Assembly: GCA_964553435.1 (NCBI GenBank)
Contig: CAZKKM010000069.1
Coordinates: 1-8,721, forward strand
Direction: 5' to 3'
From: RUG11867 sp964553435
GTDB lineage: Bacteria; Bacillota_I; Bacilli_A; RF39; UBA660
Length of the DNA stretch: 8,721 bases
In this document: in pieces, positions 5,006 through 8,721 of the stretch
Position numbering within the stretch: position 1 is the stretch's first letter
How the letters are laid out: each line of letters opens with the position of its first letter
Translations under genes and position numbers: made by a program
The notes under the pieces: model-generated
What the model was told of the DNA's origin: nothing
Databases searched by the model: none
What the model saw: only the letters and a program-made list of their open reading frames with translations

Positions 5006-7928
5006 AATAGGTAAATTTTTTGTAATTTTACTTATCGTATCGAGTCTTTCGTCTTCCAATTTTATAGGCAAAAGAACTAAGACGATAGATGTCTTTCCCG
5101 ATCGCGAGATGATAGCCAACTACAATGAAGTATATGGCATAAAGGAGACTATTAAACCTCAAATTAGGACAACTGTAGAGAAGAATAGCTCTTTGCGAGA
5201 AGTCAAATATTTGGCTGTGTTTGTGGCTTTTGCCGACAGTTCGACGTTGGTAAGTAACCATCTCGACGACGATGAATGTTTGAACAATGCTATGAAACTT
5301 TTGAATGGAAACGAGTTTATAAATATGACGGGACCAAACGGGGTGATACAGGTTCCTTCATTCAAAAAGTATTACGAAATGCAAAGTTATGGGAAGTTGT
5401 CGATTACGACAGAAATCTTTCCGCGCGAAAACGGTGAAGTGGTGACGTATAAAGATTCTCATCCGATGGGATACTATTTAGCTTATTCGGACAAAAATCC
5501 GGATGGATATAAAGATAAAAGCGAATCTTTAAAAAGGGAGACCGCTTTGATCAATTCTGCTATTGCGGCCGTATCTGACGATATAGAGGCAGCTGGTGTG
5601 AATCCTGAAGAGATCGACACCGGAGGCGACGGAATCGTCGATGCTATATCATTCTTCATCGAGGGGGCTGATGTTCTTTCTTCTCCAGTCGCTTGGGGCG
5701 ATCTCTTATGGTCACATAAGCTAGATAATTATGGAATAACGGAGAAGATTCTCGGCAAACAAGTCATCTCGTACAATCTTTTGTACACATACGATTATAC
5801 TTCGACGGCGGGATTGTTCTCATTGAATAGAGGAACTTATGCGACCATCATGCACGAGTATGGTCATACTTTGGGATTCGTCGATCTATATAGATTCGAT
5901 TATTCCGGGGCGGCACCCGTAGGTTTTTATGATATCATGGGTTCTTCGAGTGGATCTAATCCACAAAATTTCTTAACTTATTTTACAAGTGAGTATCAAG
6001 CAGATTTGAATTGGCACGATGAGATGCCTATCGTAAACGAGACGACGAGGGGAATAACTCTTCATAAACCGCAATTTGTCGATGCAAGTGAAAAAAGGGC
6101 AGTCAAGTTGCAAGTCGACGCATCATCCGATGAATTCTTTGTAGTAGAATATCATGCCAAACAAAATACGTACGACACATATGCTGCAGATGCGAGTGGA
6201 ATCATAGTCTATCGAGTTAATGAAAAGAACAAGTATTCCGGCAACAAAGAAGGGGGAGATCACGGGGAATTAGATCATATCTTCGTCTTCAGACCAGGAG
6301 AGACAAATTTAGGTGCAGGTGCTGGAAATCTATCTCAAGCTACTCTAAATATGAACAGAAATATAAAAGGTAAGACTCTAGGTAGTGCCGTCGGATTTGA
6401 CAATGAGACTATCTATTATTCGAATGGAGTCAATTCTGGAATAGTCATACAAGTGACTGGTGAGACAGAAGATTCCGTAACTTTCGATGTCATTTTTCCA
6501 GATTTGCAAGGAAATGGAACTATCGATGATCCATTTGTAATCGATACTCCCGAACTCTTCTTATATGCAATGAGCAACGATACTAGTGGAAAATATTATC
6601 GACTCATCGAAGATTTGGATTTTAATAATGTCGGCGATTATCCGAGTATCACATTTCTTGGGACTTTAGATGGAAATGGAAAGACTATCGCCAATGTGAA
6701 ATCATCGACGGGAATTTTCGATACTTTGGGAGATTACATGGTGCATGCACATGTCGAAAACCTGTTCATCGAAAACATCACAGCGACTTCACAGACTGGA
6801 AACTATCTCGGAGGTGTAGTTTCAAATGCTGAAAATGTCACATTAAAAAATGTTCATCTTTTGAGTGGAAGAGTGACCAATGTCGAGAGTATCGTTGGAA
6901 ATACGGCGGCTTCTACTGGAGGTTTTGCCGGTAAAATCACGAGAGAAGTTTTTATAGACAATTGTTCTTCGTCTATTGAAGTAAGGTCACCTGTAAATGT
7001 CGGCGGCTTTATCGGCATGAATATGAATGGACATGTGACGAATTCTTATACGACAAGCAATGTAGCAGGAGAGAAGAATGTTGGAGAATTCATAGGGTTA
7101 CAATACATTACTGAGAGCAATTACAATACACCTGATCAAGTTTTCTATATTTATCGTGAAGGCACGAATGCGGTCGGAGGGGCAGAGACATCCGTACATA
7201 ATGTAAATACTTTGCCGATGGATGAACTCGATAGAGGAATTATAGGAGTCAAAATCGCAGAACAAGAGATGTTGTACGTCGACGGCAGCAAAAGTTTCGC
7301 TCCTCAGTTTGTTCCAAATGTGAAGGCGAAATATACGATCACTTCGGAAGATGATGGCATCGCAAAATATGAGAATGAAACTTTAAGAGCTTCAAGTAGA
7401 GGCACAACGTACGTGTATACCGATATCCAAGTAGGCGATATCGTCATGAGATCGACAACAAAAGTGACGGTCATCGGAGAAGGCGAAAGTATCACAGAAA
7501 AAGAAATACTCGATTATTTTGGATTGACTAAAAGAGAGAATTATCTGTTCGGATTTAACTTGGGAGAGTCAATCGAGAGCATTCTTCAAAAATTTGCGAA
7601 CAATCATTTTGTGGATTTCATCCGATTGAGTGATTCGAATGATCAGGAAATCATTTCTGGTATCATCGCGACCGGAATGAAAATGTCGATTCGTGTTCAA
7701 AATATCGAATACGATTATACGATCGTGATAAAGGGAGATGCGAACGGCGATGGGCTTATATATGCGACAGATTACGTAAAAATTAAGAATCAGATAATGG
7801 GAAAACCTACTCTCGAAGGTGCGTACTATTTGGCGGCCGACATCGATAATGACGGGAACATATATGCGACAGATTATGTAAAAATTAAGAATTATATAAT
7901 GGGACGAGGAGAAATACCACAGAAGTAA
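4998..7928 (+). CDS. Secreted M6-family metalloprotease with C-terminal dockerin
   Basis: A 976-residue multidomain protein. Residues 1-20 are a signal peptide (hydrophobic 7-17, no clear AxA site). A propeptide-like stretch follows. The M6 (immune inhibitor A type) peptidase covers about 68-400, with the zinc motif HEYGHTLGFVD: His286, Glu287, His290 and the family's trailing Asp296. The Met-turn follows in DIMGSSSG (Met314). Residues 505-735 form a repeat region of GLUG/beta-helix style (GNGTIDDPFVI entry, TLDGNGKTI, GGFAGKI at 641-647, VGGFIG). About 757-832 is an Ig-like domain, 835-910 a spacer domain often seen before dockerins, and 913-970 a dockerin with two calcium loops (Asp914/Asn916/Asp918/Asp925 and Asp948/Asp950/Asp952/Asp959). 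It should cleave extracellular proteins; the beta-helix and Ig parts may bind substrate or host glycoprotein. The ATG overlaps the upstream stop by 8 bases and AAAAGG lies just before it, indicating an operon. The peptidase is intact; no key residue is missing. Confidence 0.92.
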   Translation: MNKIGKFFVILLIVSSLSSSNFIGKRTKTIDVFPDREMIANYNEVYGIKETIKPQIRTTVEKNSSLREVKYLAVFVAFADSSTLVSNHLDDDECLNNAMKLLNGNEFINMTGPNGVIQVPSFKKYYEMQSYGKLSITTEIFPRENGEVVTYKDSHPMGYYLAYSDKNPDGYKDKSESLKRETALINSAIAAVSDDIEAAGVNPEEIDTGGDGIVDAISFFIEGADVLSSPVAWGDLLWSHKLDNYGITEKILGKQVISYNLLYTYDYTSTAGLFSLNRGTYATIMHEYGHTLGFVDLYRFDYSGAAPVGFYDIMGSSSGSNPQNFLTYFTSEYQADLNWHDEMPIVNETTRGITLHKPQFVDASEKRAVKLQVDASSDEFFVVEYHAKQNTYDTYAADASGIIVYRVNEKNKYSGNKEGGDHGELDHIFVFRPGETNLGAGAGNLSQATLNMNRNIKGKTLGSAVGFDNETIYYSNGVNSGIVIQVTGETEDSVTFDVIFPDLQGNGTIDDPFVIDTPELFLYAMSNDTSGKYYRLIEDLDFNNVGDYPSITFLGTLDGNGKTIANVKSSTGIFDTLGDYMVHAHVENLFIENITATSQTGNYLGGVVSNAENVTLKNVHLLSGRVTNVESIVGNTAASTGGFAGKITREVFIDNCSSSIEVRSPVNVGGFIGMNMNGHVTNSYTTSNVAGEKNVGEFIGLQYITESNYNTPDQVFYIYREGTNAVGGAETSVHNVNTLPMDELDRGIIGVKIAEQEMLYVDGSKSFAPQFVPNVKAKYTITSEDDGIAKYENETLRASSRGTTYVYTDIQVGDIVMRSTTKVTVIGEGESITEKEILDYFGLTKRENYLFGFNLGESIESILQKFANNHFVDFIRLSDSNDQEIISGIIATGMKMSIRVQNIEYDYTIVIKGDANGDGLIYATDYVKIKNQIMGKPTLEGAYYLAADIDNDGNIYATDYVKIKNYIMGRGEIPQK
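7758..7904 (+). repeat. Near-identical 45-base direct repeats encoding the dockerin helices
   Basis: Copies at 7758-7802 and 7860-7904 match at 42 of 45 bases and lie exactly 102 bases (34 codons) apart. Both encode IYATDYVKIKN and the IMG turn. The three differences are one silent change and two within one Gln/Tyr codon. The sequence between them has diverged, so the helix part seems recently duplicated or kept alike by gene conversion. Confidence 0.85.
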
Positions 7929-7936
7929 TCATATTA

Positions 7937-7988
7937 AAAAGCATATAAAAAACGAAGAAGATGTTTCATTCGTTTTTTATATGCTTTT
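7937..7988. terminator. Shared bidirectional terminator with 20-bp perfect stem
   Basis: Bases 7937-7956 pair perfectly with 7969-7988 around a 12-base loop. AAAA at the left edge and TTTT at the right edge give a U-tract in both directions. It ends the protease operon on the plus strand and the convergent DUF488-like gene on the minus strand, whose TAA stop (7977-7979) lies inside the stem. Confidence 0.85.
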
Positions 7989-8588
7989 GTCGTGTCTTCC
8001 ATATGTTTGTTCGAGAGCATCGGCAAGCTTCATGTACATTTCTTCCGATATGCCCAAGTTTTCATACAATCCTTCTTTATCTGCTATTTTCTTGGCTTGT
8101 TCGTAGGCATGTGCTGCGGCTATGGAAGTGTAACCGTACATATCCATGTCATTTTTTAAGAGTATTTCCAAGGCTGTCTTTATCGTATTAAAATATTTAT
8201 TTCGTGGAAGAACATTCAATTTTCCGTCGGAAGTGGATGCGACTTCGCGAATTTCTTGCCCGTAGAGTAATTCGAGCCAAGCGGCGACGATATGCCGGGG
8301 AGAAAAATCATGAGGATCTTCAGGACCTAGCAATACCGACTCTTCTCGCAGTTTCATTATCACGATTCCAGGATCGAGGTGTCTGATAGTAGATTCATAG
8401 TATTTTTTGATGTAAGCTTGCATGTGTTCTGGGTCAGGACAGATGCTCATGTCATCGAGGGTGCTCTTCTTGGGAACTAGTTCTCGAATGGTCTTTCCTC
8501 GATAATCCTTCGGCTTATCTTCGGTTCGTGCCATAGATAGACCTTTATAATTCGCATAGTTTTCAAAATTACTCGTGTATATTTTCAT
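7977..8588 (-). CDS. DUF488-like protein with altered CHR motif
   Basis: A 203-residue, probably cytoplasmic protein. The N-terminus MKIYTSNF, the SMAR turn near 18-21 and the block VLLGPEDPHDFSPRHIVAAWLE (two halves, 85-95 and 96-106) follow the plan of DUF488 proteins. Those usually carry a cysteine-rich LLCyE....CHRh..a.WL signature. Here the cysteine positions read Gly and Ser, and CHR has become SPR at 96-98; the rest of the helix is kept. DUF488 proteins are small, of unsettled function, and about 120-190 residues; this one has an extra helical tail at 117-203 that I do not recognise. The start at 8588 was chosen because family members begin MKIYT and GGATG lies upstream; another ATG 12 bases earlier in frame is the alternative. 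It has a strong promoter of its own and shares a terminator with the protease operon. The DUF488 link rests on motif memory, not a search. Confidence 0.62.
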   Translation of the reverse strand: MKIYTSNFENYANYKGLSMARTEDKPKDYRGKTIRELVPKKSTLDDMSICPDPEHMQAYIKKYYESTIRHLDPGIVIMKLREESVLLGPEDPHDFSPRHIVAAWLELLYGQEIREVASTSDGKLNVLPRNKYFNTIKTALEILLKNDMDMYGYTSIAAAHAYEQAKKIADKEGLYENLGISEEMYMKLADALEQTYGRHDKSI

Positions 8589-8617
8589 GTTATCATCCAT
8601 CCAGTTTATATAAAATG

Positions 8618-8646
8618 ATAATAGCACATGCGTCGTCTTTTTTCAA
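8618..8646 (-). promoter_or_regulatory. Strong promoter of the DUF488-like gene
   Basis: Read on the minus strand, TTGAAA (8641-8646) and TATTAT (8618-8623) are exactly 17 bases apart, and TGC directly before the -10 makes it extended. The transcript would start near 8611, 23 bases before the ATG. A nine-base T-run (minus strand) at 8661-8669 lies upstream of the -35 and could serve as an AT-rich UP element, or as an exit tract for the tRNA transcript. Confidence 0.75.
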
Positions 8647-8670
8647 TCGCATAGTTTTGCAAAAAAAAAG

Positions 8671-8721
8671 TGGTCGGGAAGACAGGATTCGAACCTGCGA
8701 CCCCCTGGTCCCAAACCAGGT
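8671..8721 (-). tRNA. tRNA-Pro (anticodon UGG), partial at window edge
   Basis: On the minus strand the sequence reads anticodon stem CCTGG, loop TTTGGGA (anticodon TGG, proline), stem CCAGG, five-base variable loop GGGTC, T stem GCAGG / CCTGT, loop TTCGAAT, then acceptor strand CTTCCCG, discriminator A and an encoded CCA at 8671-8673. All visible stems pair. The D arm and 5' acceptor strand lie beyond base 8721. An oligo-T run follows the CCA within two bases and may help end the transcript. Confidence 0.96.

Noticed and set aside
8647..8670. A-run beside the tRNA as an integration (att) site or intrinsic terminator
   Set aside because: No integrase gene and no repeated tRNA end is present in the window, and no hairpin precedes the T-run other than the tRNA itself.

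Overview
The window looks like an AT-rich, low-GC Gram-positive chromosome. I infer an uncultured gut-type member of the Bacilli (the Erysipelotrichia/RF39 side of the Firmicutes). The clues are Shine-Dalgarno sites such as GGAGG and AAGGAG, Firmicute-style promoters, a dockerin whose repeats read DYVKIKNxIMG, and cadherin-like beta-sandwich and Ig-like surface domains. TAA, TAG and TGA are all used as stops, so the genetic code looks standard. The species assignment is inference from sequence style only.

Left part (1-2311): a small PPC/DUF296 protein ends in a near-ideal bidirectional terminator. It is followed by a short-chain dehydrogenase that closely resembles UcpA. Convergent to this lies a MerR-family regulator of the AdhR/NmlR type, with a conserved-position cysteine. 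Head to head with the MerR gene is a C-terminal fragment of a much larger protein, probably DUF362, with no start region left. It still has its terminator and looks like decayed coding sequence.

Middle part (2328-7988): a cell-surface block. First comes a membrane-anchored protein with a coiled coil and two tandem SGNH domains, the second lacking the catalytic serine. It has its own promoter and terminator. Next is a two-gene operon with overlapping reading frames. Its first gene encodes a secreted, C-terminally membrane-anchored protein with an Ig/cohesin-like domain, a Pro/Thr linker, a cadherin-like domain and an unrecognised domain. Its second gene encodes a 976-residue secreted M6 (immune-inhibitor-A type) metalloprotease with a beta-helix region, an Ig-like domain and a C-terminal two-repeat dockerin. 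The most interesting reading is that the anchored protein docks the protease on the cell surface through a non-cellulosomal cohesin-dockerin-like contact. That is a hypothesis.

Right part (7937-8721): a strong shared hairpin separates the protease from a convergent gene for a DUF488-like protein that has lost the family's CHR motif. That gene has a textbook promoter. Upstream of it, on the same strand, is the 3' two thirds of a tRNA-Pro(UGG) cut by the window edge. I saw no CRISPR array, insertion sequence, riboswitch or phage gene, and no gene-free stretch longer than 300 bases.
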